This document shows positions 42,493 to 52,049 of a stretch of DNA of 64,000 nucleotides, piece after piece (the first letter of the stretch is position 1; each line of letters opens with the position of its first letter). The stretch covers positions 1 to 64,000 of the forward strand of contig CAJMMQ010000001.1 in the NCBI GenBank assembly GCA_905214625.1, written 5' to 3'. This DNA is from an uncultured bacterium (GTDB lineage: Bacteria; Bacteroidota; Bacteroidia; Bacteroidales; Bacteroidaceae). Under the pieces are notes generated by a model, which was not told the origin of the DNA, did not search any database, and saw only the letters and a list, made by a program, of their open reading frames with translations. The position numbers and the translations under genes were made by a program.

Positions 42493-45400
42493 ATGAGATT
42501 AGATAACTTTATAAAACGCCCGGTGCTGTCTACTGTTATCTCAATATTGACAGTCATCCTGGGTCTTATCGGTTTGGTGTCATTGCCTATCGAGCAATAC
42601 CCTGACGTTGCGCCGCCTACAGTACGTGTGAGCGCAAACTACACGGGAGCCAATGCCCAGACCGTGCTCAATTCGGTGATTGTGCCGCTTGAGGAGCAAA
42701 TCAACGGTGTGGAAGGCATGACATATATGACTTCTACAGCAACAAACGAAGGTTCGGCTAACATCACGGTGTTCTTCAATCAGGGAATGAATGCGGACAT
42801 GTGTCAGGTTAACGTACAGAACCGTGTTTCGCAGGCTTCAGCACTGCTGCCTGCCGAAGTAACCAAGGCCGGTGTGACGGTTGAAAAGCGACAGACTTCA
42901 ACAGTGTTGCTTATGGCCATTAAGGGTGATGCAGACAGATACGACGAGAAATTCTTGCAGAACTATGCCGACATCAATATCATTCCTGCCATTAAGCGTG
43001 TAAGTGGTGTTGGTGGATGCGAGGTTATGGGTGCAAAAACGTATTCAATGCGTATATGGCTCGACCCTGTCAAGATGAGAAACTACAGCCTTATGCCATC
43101 AGACATTCAAAATGTCCTTGCCGAACAGAACATTGAAGCTGCGCCCGGTAAGTTTGGCGAACAGAGCGACAATCAGTATGAATATACAATACGTTATAAA
43201 GGCCGTTTGCAGACTCCTACGGAGTTTGAAAACATGGTAATATCGAGTGATGCCAACGGCAACACTATCCGTGTGAAAGATGTTGCACGCGTTGAGCTCG
43301 GCGGACTTTATTACAGTGTAACGTCAAAGGTTAACGGACAGCCGGCGGTCATGATGATGGTTACTCAGACAGCAGGTTCAAACGCTACACAGATTGTTAC
43401 GGACATAAAGAAAGTGATTGAAGAGCAGAGAACGATGTTGCCTCCCGGCGTGGAAATAGACTATATGCAGGACGTAACCGAGTTCCTTTATGCTTCTATG
43501 GGTGACCTTATACATACACTCTTTGAGGCATTCGTACTTGTGTTCATCGTGGTTTACATTTTCTTGCAGGACTTCCGTTCAACTCTTATACCTCTTGTTG
43601 CGGTTCCGGTGTCTTTGGTCGGCACATTCTTCTTCCTTTATGTATTCGGCTTCTCGCTCAACCTGCTTACTTTGTCTGCGTTAGTGTTGGCCATCGCGAT
43701 AGTCGTCGATGATGCGATAGTGGTCGTCGAGGCCGTCCATGCGAAGCTCGACCTCGGATATAAGTCGGCACGCCAGGCCTCTATCGACGCGATGAACGAA
43801 ATTTCGGGAGCCATTATCTCTATTACGCTTGTAATGTCGGCCGTGTTTATTCCGGTGTCGTTCATAGGCGGAACTTCAGGTACGTTCTACAAGGAGTTCG
43901 GTATAACGATGGCTATCTCAATCGTAATTTCGGCCATTAACGCCCTCACGCTTTCTCCGGCGCTGTGTGCAGTATTGCTGAAGCCGAAGAACGAGGACGG
44001 CACTCCACGCAAGATGTCTGTTATCGACCGTTTCCATACAGCTTTCAATGGCGCATACGGTAAGGTGCAGGACAAATATACAAAGTGTGTGCGCAAGATT
44101 GTTGAGAAACCGGCTATAGCAATAATTGCTGTTTTGGTTGGTGTGGCAGCGTTAATCTTTACGGCGATAAACACTAAGACAGGTCTTGTTCCAGACGAGG
44201 ATACAGGTACTGTGTTCTGTACAGTTTCAACACCTCCGGGAACCAGTCTTGAGAAAACAAATATTGTGATGGATCAGGTTGATTCAATGCTTGCCACAAA
44301 CCCGGCAATAGAGAACCGTCTGCGTATCACAGGTTATAACTTTATCTCAGGCCAGGGTTCAAACCAGGGTACGTTTGTAATCAAGCTGAAATCCTTTGAG
44401 GAACGTGACAAGGAAGAAGGTTTCATGAAGTATTTCGACGTGCACAGTATGGGTTCTAAGATGGTGCTCGGAATGATTTACAAACAGACTGCCTCTATCA
44501 AGGGTGCGCAGATTCTGGCTTTCCAGCCGCCTATGGTACAGGGATTCTCTGCAACCAACGGTCTGACGTTCTCTATGCTCGACCGCACCGGTGGTGATGT
44601 TAACACGTTCTTCAATATTACACAGAAATTCCTTGCAGAGCTTAACCAGCGTCCTGAGATTGCTACGGCTATGACGTCATATAATTCTCAGTATCCGCAG
44701 TATATGATTGATGTGAATGTTGCAAAGTGTAAGCAGAGCGGTATCGACCCGAGTACAGTGCTTACGGCAATGCAGGGATATTATGGAGGTCTTTATTCTT
44801 CAAACTTCAACTCTTACGGTAAGCTTTACCGTGTCATGATTCAGGCTGACCCGAAGATGCGTGAGGATTTGAAGAGCATGAACAATGTATATGTCAGAAC
44901 GGCAAGCGGCATGGCTCCTATCAATGAGTTTGTAACAATGACAAAGGTTTACGGACCACAGGAGATTGCACGTTTCAACCTTTTCACTGCTATTGACATT
45001 AACGCCACTGCAGCCGACGGATACTCTTCAGGTGACGCTATCCGCGCCATAGACGAAGTGGCTAAGCAGACACTGCCTACAGGATACGGTTATGAGTTCT
45101 CCGGTCTGACACGTTCAGAGCAGGAGTCGAGCAGCTCAACAATGATTATTTTCGCACTATGTCTCACCTTCGTTTACTTGATTCTGAGTGCACAGTATGA
45201 GAGCTATCTCGTTCCGCTGTCAGTAATCCTTTCAATACCGTTCGGTATAGCCGGAGCGTTCGTATTCACCGACCTGTTCGGAAAGAACAACGATATCTAC
45301 ATGCAGATTGCGTTGATTATGCTTATCGGACTTTTGGCCAAGAACGCCATTCTTATCGTGCAGTTCGCCCTTGAGCGCCGACGCACGGGTATGGCCCTGT

Positions 45401-45735
45401 CGTGGGCGTCAGTCCTTGGAGCGAGCGCACGTCTGCGTCCTATCTTGATGACCTCATTGGCCATGATTATCGGTCTTGCGCCGTTGCTCATTCCTATCGG
45501 TGTAGGATACAACGGAAACATGACTCTTGGTGCGGCTGCAATCGGAGGTATGCTTATCGGTATGATTTGCCAGCTTTTGATAGTGCCTGCTCTCTTCTAC
45601 ATTTTCCAATACTTGCAGGAGAAGATAAGCCCAATAGAGTTTGAGGATGAGGTTACTTCTGTTGATACAGAGTTGTTGCAGTACACACGTCCTGTTGAAA
45701 TGCTGAAAAATGATGATAAAGATGAAAAAGAATAA
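42493..45735 (+). CDS. RND efflux permease, HAE1 family
   Basis: A 1080-residue inner-membrane transporter. The start MRLDNFIKRPVLSTVISILT and the PYN1 region (TVRVSANYTGANAQTVLNSV) match AcrB/MexF proteins. Proton-relay aspartates are in the fourth membrane helix, AIVVDDAIVVVEAV (near residue 405). Two repeats of six membrane helices with large periplasmic loops are visible, and the closing segment is LGAAAIGGMLIGMICQLLIV. Such pumps exchange protons for drugs, dyes or bile salts; the substrate here is unknown. The gene overlaps the outer-membrane channel gene by 14 bp (with its start at 45722), so the two are translationally coupled. Confidence 0.93.
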   Translation: MRLDNFIKRPVLSTVISILTVILGLIGLVSLPIEQYPDVAPPTVRVSANYTGANAQTVLNSVIVPLEEQINGVEGMTYMTSTATNEGSANITVFFNQGMNADMCQVNVQNRVSQASALLPAEVTKAGVTVEKRQTSTVLLMAIKGDADRYDEKFLQNYADINIIPAIKRVSGVGGCEVMGAKTYSMRIWLDPVKMRNYSLMPSDIQNVLAEQNIEAAPGKFGEQSDNQYEYTIRYKGRLQTPTEFENMVISSDANGNTIRVKDVARVELGGLYYSVTSKVNGQPAVMMMVTQTAGSNATQIVTDIKKVIEEQRTMLPPGVEIDYMQDVTEFLYASMGDLIHTLFEAFVLVFIVVYIFLQDFRSTLIPLVAVPVSLVGTFFFLYVFGFSLNLLTLSALVLAIAIVVDDAIVVVEAVHAKLDLGYKSARQASIDAMNEISGAIISITLVMSAVFIPVSFIGGTSGTFYKEFGITMAISIVISAINALTLSPALCAVLLKPKNEDGTPRKMSVIDRFHTAFNGAYGKVQDKYTKCVRKIVEKPAIAIIAVLVGVAALIFTAINTKTGLVPDEDTGTVFCTVSTPPGTSLEKTNIVMDQVDSMLATNPAIENRLRITGYNFISGQGSNQGTFVIKLKSFEERDKEEGFMKYFDVHSMGSKMVLGMIYKQTASIKGAQILAFQPPMVQGFSATNGLTFSMLDRTGGDVNTFFNITQKFLAELNQRPEIATAMTSYNSQYPQYMIDVNVAKCKQSGIDPSTVLTAMQGYYGGLYSSNFNSYGKLYRVMIQADPKMREDLKSMNNVYVRTASGMAPINEFVTMTKVYGPQEIARFNLFTAIDINATAADGYSSGDAIRAIDEVAKQTLPTGYGYEFSGLTRSEQESSSSTMIIFALCLTFVYLILSAQYESYLVPLSVILSIPFGIAGAFVFTDLFGKNNDIYMQIALIMLIGLLAKNAILIVQFALERRRTGMALSWASVLGASARLRPILMTSLAMIIGLAPLLIPIGVGYNGNMTLGAAAIGGMLIGMICQLLIVPALFYIFQYLQEKISPIEFEDEVTSVDTELLQYTRPVEMLKNDDKDEKE

Positions 45736-47107
45736 TATATTGATGATGATTTCTGCGGCTGCTCTTTTAAGCAGCTGCGGAATCTATAACAAGTATGAAA
45801 GGCCGGAAGTGAACACTACAGGCATTGTGCGCGACGTGACTTCTGCCACAGACACTTTGGCTGTAAGCGACACCACGAGCTTTGGTAACCTGCCATGGCG
45901 CAGCGTGTTTACAGATCCGCAGTTGCAGGCAATTATTGAAAAAGGACTTGCCAACAACCCCGACATGCTTAATGCTGCTCTTAACGTAAAGATGGTTGAG
46001 GCTCAGCTTACAGCTGCAAAGTTGGCTTTTGTGCCTTCGTTCACATTCTCTCCGCAGGGAACCATCAGTTCGTGGGACGGAAGCAAGGCCACAAAGACCT
46101 ACTCGCTGCCTGTCAACGCAAGCTGGAGTCTTGATCTTTTTGGCAACCTGCTTAACCAGAAACGCAGTGCCCAGATGGCCCTGCTTGCCACAAAAGACTA
46201 TCAGCTTGTTGTTAAGACAAACCTTATTGCCAACATCGCCAATATGTACTACACGCTGATGATGCTCGACAAGCAGCTTGAAATTGTCGATAACATGACC
46301 GGCCTGACAAAGGATACATGGGAGATGATGAAACTGCAGAAAGAGCTTGGCAACACTAAGGAGACGAGCGTGCAGAGCGCTGAGGCCAACTATTATTCTG
46401 TGTTGGCTCAGGCTGCCGACTTGAAACGTCAGATACGTGAGACAGAGAACTCTTTGTCGCTGCTTATAGGCCAGCAGGCACAGACAATAGGACGCGGAAA
46501 GCTTGATAATCAGTCGCTTCCTTCTGAATTCAGCACAGGCATCGGCATACAAATGCTTAACAACCGTCCTGACGTGCATTATGCCGAGATGACTCTTGCT
46601 CAGTGCTTCTACGATGTACAGACAGCACGCTCAAAGTTTTATCCTAATATAACCATAAGCGCATCTGGTGCATTCACCAACAGTTCTGGCGCCGGAATCG
46701 TGAATCCAGGCAAGTGGCTGCTCAGCGCTGTCGGCAGTCTTGTGCAGCCGATATTCATGAACGGTCAGCTCGTTGCCGGACTGAAGGTTGCGAAAGCACA
46801 GCAGGAGCAGGCGTATAACACTTGGCAGAATGCCGTGTTGGCTGCCGGAAGCGAGGTAAGCAATGCTTTGGTGCTGTATAATTCTTCTGATGAGAAGAGC
46901 AAGCTGGAGAAGAAGCAGATAGAGAGCCTTACCAAGAACGTTGAATACACCAAAGACCTCTTTGCAATGGGCAACAGCACATATCTTGAGGTTATCAGTG
47001 CTCAGCAGTCACTGCTTAACGCTGAGTTGGCTAAGGTGCAGGACGACTTCTATAAGATGCAGGCCGTTGTAAATCTTTATTACGCACTCGGCGGCGGCAG
47101 AGATTAA
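45722..47107 (+). CDS. Outer-membrane efflux lipoprotein, TolC/NodT type
   Basis: From the ATG at 45722 the protein has 461 residues with a lipoprotein signal (MKKNNILMMISAAALLSSC). The two TolC halves are visible: VNASWSLDLFGNLLNQKRSA and QTARSKFYPNITISASGAFT, each with a long helical pair (for example NLIANIANMYYTLMMLDKQL). The end VNLYYALGGGRD is typical of NodT/OprM proteins. It forms the outer-membrane and periplasmic tunnel of the pump encoded just upstream. The in-frame ATG at 45710 would also work but lies inside the permease gene and gives a less typical signal. Confidence 0.92.
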   Translation: MKKNNILMMISAAALLSSCGIYNKYERPEVNTTGIVRDVTSATDTLAVSDTTSFGNLPWRSVFTDPQLQAIIEKGLANNPDMLNAALNVKMVEAQLTAAKLAFVPSFTFSPQGTISSWDGSKATKTYSLPVNASWSLDLFGNLLNQKRSAQMALLATKDYQLVVKTNLIANIANMYYTLMMLDKQLEIVDNMTGLTKDTWEMMKLQKELGNTKETSVQSAEANYYSVLAQAADLKRQIRETENSLSLLIGQQAQTIGRGKLDNQSLPSEFSTGIGIQMLNNRPDVHYAEMTLAQCFYDVQTARSKFYPNITISASGAFTNSSGAGIVNPGKWLLSAVGSLVQPIFMNGQLVAGLKVAKAQQEQAYNTWQNAVLAAGSEVSNALVLYNSSDEKSKLEKKQIESLTKNVEYTKDLFAMGNSTYLEVISAQQSLLNAELAKVQDDFYKMQAVVNLYYALGGGRD

Positions 47108-47203
47108 GTTTCTTAAGTCATTGCCGGCGCTGTGCTTAAGCTGACAGCATGATGACATTGCGCCGGGATGATGACGGTTATAACATAAATTAGAATTGAT
47201 AAT

Positions 47204-47977
47204 ATGATTAGTCCTAAAGCAGAAATAGACCCTAAAGCAAAAATCGGAAAGAATGTTACTATCTATCCGTTTGCTTATATAGAAGGCGATGTTGAGATTG
47301 GTGACAACTGTGTCATCTATCCTTACGTCAGCATAATGAGCGGTACCCGTCTGGGACGTGGCAACAAGGTGTTTCAGAACACAGTGCTTGGAGCTGTTCC
47401 TCAAGATTTCAACTATAAGGGTGACCCCTCTCGTCTTATTATCGGAAACGGCAACATAATACGCGAGAATGTCGTTATCAACCGTGCTACGTTCAGCGAC
47501 GGCCAGACCGTAATTGGTAACAACAACTTCCTTATGGAGGGTGTTCACGTGTCTCATGACACAAAGATTGGCAACGGCTGCGTGTTTGGATATGGTACTA
47601 AGATAGCCGGCGACTGTATCATTGAAGATGCCGTTATTTTCTCGTCTGGTGTTATTGCCAATCCGGGAACCCGTGTTGGGGCTGCATCAATGGTGCAGAG
47701 CGGATGCCGTTTCAGTAAAGATGTTCCTCCGTATATCGTGGCAAGTGATAATCCTGTGAAATACGGTGGCGTTAATACCACTATTCTTAATAATCATGGC
47801 ATTTCTGAGAAAGTGCAGAGCCATATAGCCAATGCTTACCGTCTTGTATTCCATGGACAGACCAGCGTGTTTGATGCAGTGATACAGATTAAAGAGCAGG
47901 TGCCCGATGGTGATGAGATACGCCATATTATTGAATTTATAAACGGAACAAAGTTGGGTATAATCAGTAAATTATAA
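47204..47977 (+). CDS. lpxA: UDP-N-acetylglucosamine acyltransferase
   Basis: A 257-residue enzyme that adds the first acyl chain in lipid A synthesis. The left-handed beta-helix hexapeptide repeat is plain from residue 5 (AEIDPKAKIGKNVTIYPFAY) through IGNGCVFGYGTKIAGDCIIE. The catalytic histidine lies in LMEGVHVSHD. The C-terminal helical region starts NNHGISEKVQSHIANAYRLV. Length is close to the family's usual 255-265. It is not next to the other lipid A genes seen in many bacteria; kdsB is the nearest. It is followed by a good terminator at 48016-48048. Confidence 0.93.
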   Translation: MISPKAEIDPKAKIGKNVTIYPFAYIEGDVEIGDNCVIYPYVSIMSGTRLGRGNKVFQNTVLGAVPQDFNYKGDPSRLIIGNGNIIRENVVINRATFSDGQTVIGNNNFLMEGVHVSHDTKIGNGCVFGYGTKIAGDCIIEDAVIFSSGVIANPGTRVGAASMVQSGCRFSKDVPPYIVASDNPVKYGGVNTTILNNHGISEKVQSHIANAYRLVFHGQTSVFDAVIQIKEQVPDGDEIRHIIEFINGTKLGIISKL

Positions 47978-48015
47978 TGATTTCTAAGTTTATATCATTT
48001 TAGGTTTATCATGTT

Positions 48016-48048
48016 GTGGGACCGGCCGTGAGGCTCGTCCCACTTTTT
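48016..48048 (+). terminator. Terminator after lpxA
   Basis: GTGGGAC (48016-48022) pairs with GTCCCAC (48037-48043), followed directly by TTTTT. Confidence 0.85.
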
Positions 48049-48192
48049 ATATTGTCTTCCATACCTGTTTGTTGTCCACTTTGTTTGCCGGTCAGAAATA
48101 ATAAAACGGTAAACAATTACTTGCGGTCTGTATAATGTAAGGTTGAGTGTTAGGTTTCTTGCATGAAGGTGATGAAATTTGCGTGTTAACAT

Positions 48193-48237
48193 AAAAACGG
48201 CTCCATGTTGCAGCAATGGCAACATAGAGCCGTTTTT
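48193..48237. terminator. Terminator of the serine protease lipoprotein gene
   Basis: AAAAACGGCTC (48193-48203) pairs with GAGCCGTTTTT (48227-48237), and the inner ATGTTGC pairs with GCAACAT. A and T ends allow termination in both directions. Confidence 0.85.
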
Positions 48238-48260
48238 ATGATGTGTTTTAGTATGAAAGA

Positions 48261-49385
48261 TTATTTTCTCATAAATTCCTTTATGCTTTCCTCTGGAATA
48301 CCGAAGTTAAAGTTGTCGGTAGTTCCGAGCTTAGCAAAATTCACGGCCACAAGATTGCCGTATTCGTCAATTACCGGACTGCCGCTCGAACCTTGCAGCG
48401 TAGGTATGCTGTAGAGCAGACGCTGACCGTCAGACAGCTGCGTAACCTTACCGCTCGTCATCTGCACTTTTATACCCTGCTTGGTGTTTGCCAGAATAAG
48501 TCCGGCGTTATAGCCTATCATGTACAGTTGCTGGTCAATCTTCAGTTTGTCATCGTCGCTGCTTGAGAACAGATTTGCCAGCTTGTCGCCAAACGACTGG
48601 TCGTCGTCGCTGCCTTTCAATTTAAAGATGTATGAGTCTTCCGGTGTCTTCTTGTTTTTTAGCTGAATAAGTGCAAGGTCGATGTTCTCTTTGTCTGATG
48701 TACGCACCACCACGCACGGATTTTTCATTATGAAGTCGTTGTCTGTGGTAACGTATGTGTTGTTGTAGGCAATGCCCAGCTCTGATATGGTCTTTATCTT
48801 TATACCTTCAGGATCAATATTGTCGTCGATACCCTCGCGCGACTGCTTTAGGGCTGTGTACTGTTGGCTCAGTTCTGCCTGTTGCGCGTTTATCTGTGCC
48901 AGTCTTTCCTGATCGGTATGTATAAATCCGTAGAAGTCGAAATAAGAGCAGCTGCTCTTCTGACTTTCCAACTGGTCAAACTGCTGCGACAGTTCTGCCA
49001 TCTGTTCTGTGAAAAACTGCTTCAGCGTCTTCATGAATCTTATCATGCTGCGGCGTGCCGTCACGGCATCGATGTCGGGCTGTGCCACGTGTCGGTTGGT
49101 CATCAGCATTCCCTCCTTGTCAATGAAGAATGCCGTGCCCGTTATCATATTGCGGTCTTTCTTGGCTTCTTCAGCGTCGGCTGTCAGTCCGGTTATATCG
49201 CCGTCCTCGTCAAGTCCTTTGAAATAAAGCGAGTTGCCGTTAGGGAGCTGCACTTCGTAGTAAAACTCATTTAACACCACAACCACACCCGAAGATGTCT
49301 CCTTGAACAGCTCTTCGGCAGATTTCTTGTTGCTACATCCTGCGCATAATATCAGGATAAGGCTTAGCGTGAATAATTTTTTCAT
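48261..49385 (-). CDS. Trypsin-like serine protease lipoprotein with coiled-coil insert
   Basis: From the ATG at 49385 the protein has 374 residues with a lipoprotein signal (LILCAGC). The chymotrypsin-fold triad is recognisable: His in MLMTNRHVAQPD, Asp in IDLALIQLKN, Ser in LQGSSGSPVIDEYGNLVAV. Between His and Asp lies an insert of about 110 residues with a predicted coiled coil (FFTEQMAELSQQFDQLESQK and INAQQAELSQQYTALKQSRE). There is no PDZ domain, unlike DegP/HtrA. The protein is probably periplasmic and lipid-anchored; whether it is active or a sensor is not known. It is a single-gene unit. Confidence 0.75.
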   Translation of the reverse strand: MKKLFTLSLILILCAGCSNKKSAEELFKETSSGVVVVLNEFYYEVQLPNGNSLYFKGLDEDGDITGLTADAEEAKKDRNMITGTAFFIDKEGMLMTNRHVAQPDIDAVTARRSMIRFMKTLKQFFTEQMAELSQQFDQLESQKSSCSYFDFYGFIHTDQERLAQINAQQAELSQQYTALKQSREGIDDNIDPEGIKIKTISELGIAYNNTYVTTDNDFIMKNPCVVVRTSDKENIDLALIQLKNKKTPEDSYIFKLKGSDDDQSFGDKLANLFSSSDDDKLKIDQQLYMIGYNAGLILANTKQGIKVQMTSGKVTQLSDGQRLLYSIPTLQGSSGSPVIDEYGNLVAVNFAKLGTTDNFNFGIPEESIKEFMRK

Positions 49386-49632
49386 AATAAAGGCGTTTTT
49401 CTTTTTCAATTTGTTTTGCCGCCTTTTGCAGCCGGCAGGAACGTATATAAATGTTTTTTATAGTGAGCAAAGTTAACAAAAATGTCAGTATTTTAAAAAT
49501 TATTATCAATAAAATTGTGCTACATCTTCAAACTTATGGATATTTGCCGTTACAGTGTTTATCGTTGGTTAACATAATTGTTGCGTCAAGGCGTTTTGAC
49601 GCACAAGCCTTGTCGTTTAGTGGTATTTTGTC

Positions 49633-50229
49633 TTATTCGTATTCCTTTATGACAAGATGCCTCGGCAGCGTTATCACCTTGAGCCTTTTGAACCACATCC
49701 TTGCCGAACTGTTAAAGTAGCGTGTAACGTGGCTGCTTATCATGTAATATTTAAGGGCATATTCGTCCATGTGTTCGGCAAATGCAGCCTTTATTCTCGA
49801 ACATTTCTCGTTTATGGCGTTGTCTGTGGGATTTACCAGCCGGCTCACAGTCTCTTTTATCTTTTCTATGTCCAGACAGCCGTTGGTGGTGGCCTTATAC
49901 AGGCGCGTTATTTCTTCGCGGTGGTCTATTAGGTCTTTAAACTCAACTCCCTCGGGATGATTCAGAAAGAACAGATACAAGGCCTTGTGCACAGGTGTCA
50001 TTATAACCTCTTTGTTATAGTCTGTCAATATAAAATGATAGTCGCTCGTTATCTTCAGCCGGCTCAGGCTCGTTTTGGCCGCTTCTATGCGCAGTTCTTC
50101 GAGCACAGGCACCGATATGGCACGCAGAAGCAGGTCTGTGCGTCCCATGCGCTGCAGCTCCATCACCATTTTTCTCATCTCGTTTGCAATGGACTGCGCT
50201 TTGTCGTTGTTTGTTTCTATGTCATTCAC
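49633..50229 (-). CDS. Conserved hypothetical protein, possible winged helix
   Basis: A 198-residue cytoplasmic protein with no signal peptide. The first 75 residues are helical (IANEMRKMVMELQRMGRTDL), and the middle has the short pattern MTPVHKALYLFFLNHPEGVE followed by FKDLIDHREEITRLYKA, which looks like a small winged-helix module. Residues 130-185 are helical and charged with aromatic residues (YYMISSHVTRYFNSSARMWF). I do not recognise a family. It is divergent from the ftsZ gene by about 130 bp and stands alone. A transcription or stress function is a guess from the fold. Confidence 0.6.
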   Translation of the reverse strand: MNDIETNNDKAQSIANEMRKMVMELQRMGRTDLLLRAISVPVLEELRIEAAKTSLSRLKITSDYHFILTDYNKEVIMTPVHKALYLFFLNHPEGVEFKDLIDHREEITRLYKATTNGCLDIEKIKETVSRLVNPTDNAINEKCSRIKAAFAEHMDEYALKYYMISSHVTRYFNSSARMWFKRLKVITLPRHLVIKEYE

Positions 50230-50329
50230 ACTGCAAAAATACTTTAATATTTTTATTGTGTAGTAATTTTTTTCAGTCTTTTTCTCTCCGCAAGCCTTGC
50301 GCCGTGTGGCGGCTTATATAAAAGATGAT

Positions 50330-50337
50330 TATCTTTG
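50330..50337 (+). promoter_or_regulatory. -7 box of ftsZ
   Basis: TATCTTTG ends 21 bp before the ATG at 50359. It shows that the upstream ATG at 50335 lies within the promoter and is not the start. Confidence 0.5.
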
Positions 50338-50358
50338 CTGTCGCAAAACACAAGACGT

Positions 50359-51810
50359 ATGGAAGAGAGAAAGTTAGGTACGATAGATTTCGGTGAGCCT
50401 ATAGACATGTCGCAGAGCATCATCAAGGTTGTCGGTGTCGGTGGTGGAGGCTGCAATGCCGTTCAGAACATGTATGAAGAGGGTATCGACGGCATAACCT
50501 TTGCCGTGTGTAACACCGACAGTCAGCCGCTTGCAAAGTCGGCCGTTCCCGTCAAGCTGCTTCTGGGTAAGCGCGGCCTCGGCGTGGGCGGAGTGCCCGA
50601 AAAGGGGCGCGAGGAGGCTGAGTCGAGCCTTGAACAGATAAAGAGCCTGTTTTCAGACAAGACTGAAATGGTGTTCGTTACGGCCGGAATGGGCGGCGGC
50701 ACCGGCACGGGTGCTGCCCCGGTGGTGGCCGGAGTGGCGCGTTCAATGGGTCTTCTTACGGTAGGCGTGGTTACCATTCCTTTCTTTTTTGAGAAAGAGA
50801 AAAAGATAATAAAAGCCTTGAAGGGCGTTGAGGAGATGCGCAAGAATGTAGATGCGCTGCTCATAGTAAACAACGAAAGCCTGTGCGACGTTTATGCCGA
50901 CTCGAAGATTCCGGTGAAAGAGGCCTTTAAGTGTGCCGACAATGTGCTGTGCAATGCCGTTAAGAGCATTGCAGAACTGATAACTATTGAAGGCGACATA
51001 AACCTTGACTTCTGTGATGTAGAGTCGACGATGAAGAATGGAGGCGAAGCCATCATGGCCATAGGGCGCGCCAGCGGCGAGCGCAGGGTTGAGAAAGCCA
51101 TATCTAATGCGCTCGACTCCCCCCTGCTTTACGGTAACGACGTGAGCAAGGCCAAGCGCATACTGCTCAACATATACACAAGCGAGGAGCATCCTCTGCT
51201 TGTCAACGAGCTTGAAGAGATAGATGCTTTTATGGACAAGTTGTGGCATAACCTTGACGTTATATGGGGCGTTTCAGACGACAATTCGTTGGGCGAAGAT
51301 GCCAAGATTGCCATTCTTGCAACAGGCATGGACGAAGACAGCTGTGATTTCTGCCGTACAGAGACCGAGCGTCAATATTCAGATGACGAGCATTATCATG
51401 AGCTTATAAAGAAACTTTATAAGCCAAAGAACAGCAAAGCTCGCAGGCCGCATCATGTGGCAAGTGCTGATGTTGTTGAGGCTGATTCGCCGTCAGACGA
51501 CATACAGCCTGAAAACAAAGTCGGGACGGATGGCGAAAAGGCAGATGTACCGGGCACGATACAGTTTGAAGTAAAGTCGGGCGAGGGAGAAGACGTAACA
51601 CCCGTCACAGAACCCGTTGTAGAACTTACAGATGATGTTAAGCAAACAAGCCATGTAGAGCCGGTTGTAGAGCAGGAAGACACTGAGCAGCTGATAAACG
51701 TAAAGAAGTTAAAGAGGATTGGGGCAGAGGTTGATGCGCCACGACAAAGAACCGTGAAGGGCTTTGTTGACAAGGTTGCTGGATTTATAAACAATATACT
51801 GAAAGAGTAA
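50359..51810 (+). CDS. ftsZ: FtsZ-family tubulin-like GTPase outside a division cluster
   Basis: A 483-residue FtsZ. The GTP-binding core covers about residues 15-330: VVGVGGGGCNAVQNMYEEGI, the tubulin signature MGGGTGTGAAPVVAG, VVTIPFFFEKEKKIIKALKG, and the T7 catalytic loop INLDFCDVESTM, where Asn and both Asp residues are kept. A linker rich in V, E and T follows, and the C-terminus is VKGFVDKVAGFINNILKE, an amphipathic helix in place of the usual FtsA/ZipA-binding tail. No ftsA, ftsQ or mur genes are near; neighbours are a hypothetical gene and a MATE exporter. It may be the only FtsZ or a second paralog. I could not tell without the rest of the genome. Confidence 0.9.
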   Translation: MEERKLGTIDFGEPIDMSQSIIKVVGVGGGGCNAVQNMYEEGIDGITFAVCNTDSQPLAKSAVPVKLLLGKRGLGVGGVPEKGREEAESSLEQIKSLFSDKTEMVFVTAGMGGGTGTGAAPVVAGVARSMGLLTVGVVTIPFFFEKEKKIIKALKGVEEMRKNVDALLIVNNESLCDVYADSKIPVKEAFKCADNVLCNAVKSIAELITIEGDINLDFCDVESTMKNGGEAIMAIGRASGERRVEKAISNALDSPLLYGNDVSKAKRILLNIYTSEEHPLLVNELEEIDAFMDKLWHNLDVIWGVSDDNSLGEDAKIAILATGMDEDSCDFCRTETERQYSDDEHYHELIKKLYKPKNSKARRPHHVASADVVEADSPSDDIQPENKVGTDGEKADVPGTIQFEVKSGEGEDVTPVTEPVVELTDDVKQTSHVEPVVEQEDTEQLINVKKLKRIGAEVDAPRQRTVKGFVDKVAGFINNILKE

Positions 51811-51851
51811 TCAGCACACAAAGTAAATAATATAAATACATCGTTTAATCA

Positions 51852-51901
51852 CAAATGCCGTCTGACGAGGCCAAAATTAAAGACCTGTCTGACGGCATTT
51901 G
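51852..51901 (+). terminator. Terminator after ftsZ
   Basis: CAAATGCCGTC (51852-51862) pairs with GACGGCATTTG (51891-51901). Confidence 0.75.
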
Positions 51902-52049
51902 TAATATTGTTTGCTGTATATGATGTTTGTGCAAGGATTTATGCGACATTTTTTATGCTTTCTGCGCCTCGCTTTCTTGCTGTTGTATTTTATCACAAAT
52001 CATTGGGATTTAGGTCTATTTACCCGCACTGTTGCTTCGCAAGTAGATG

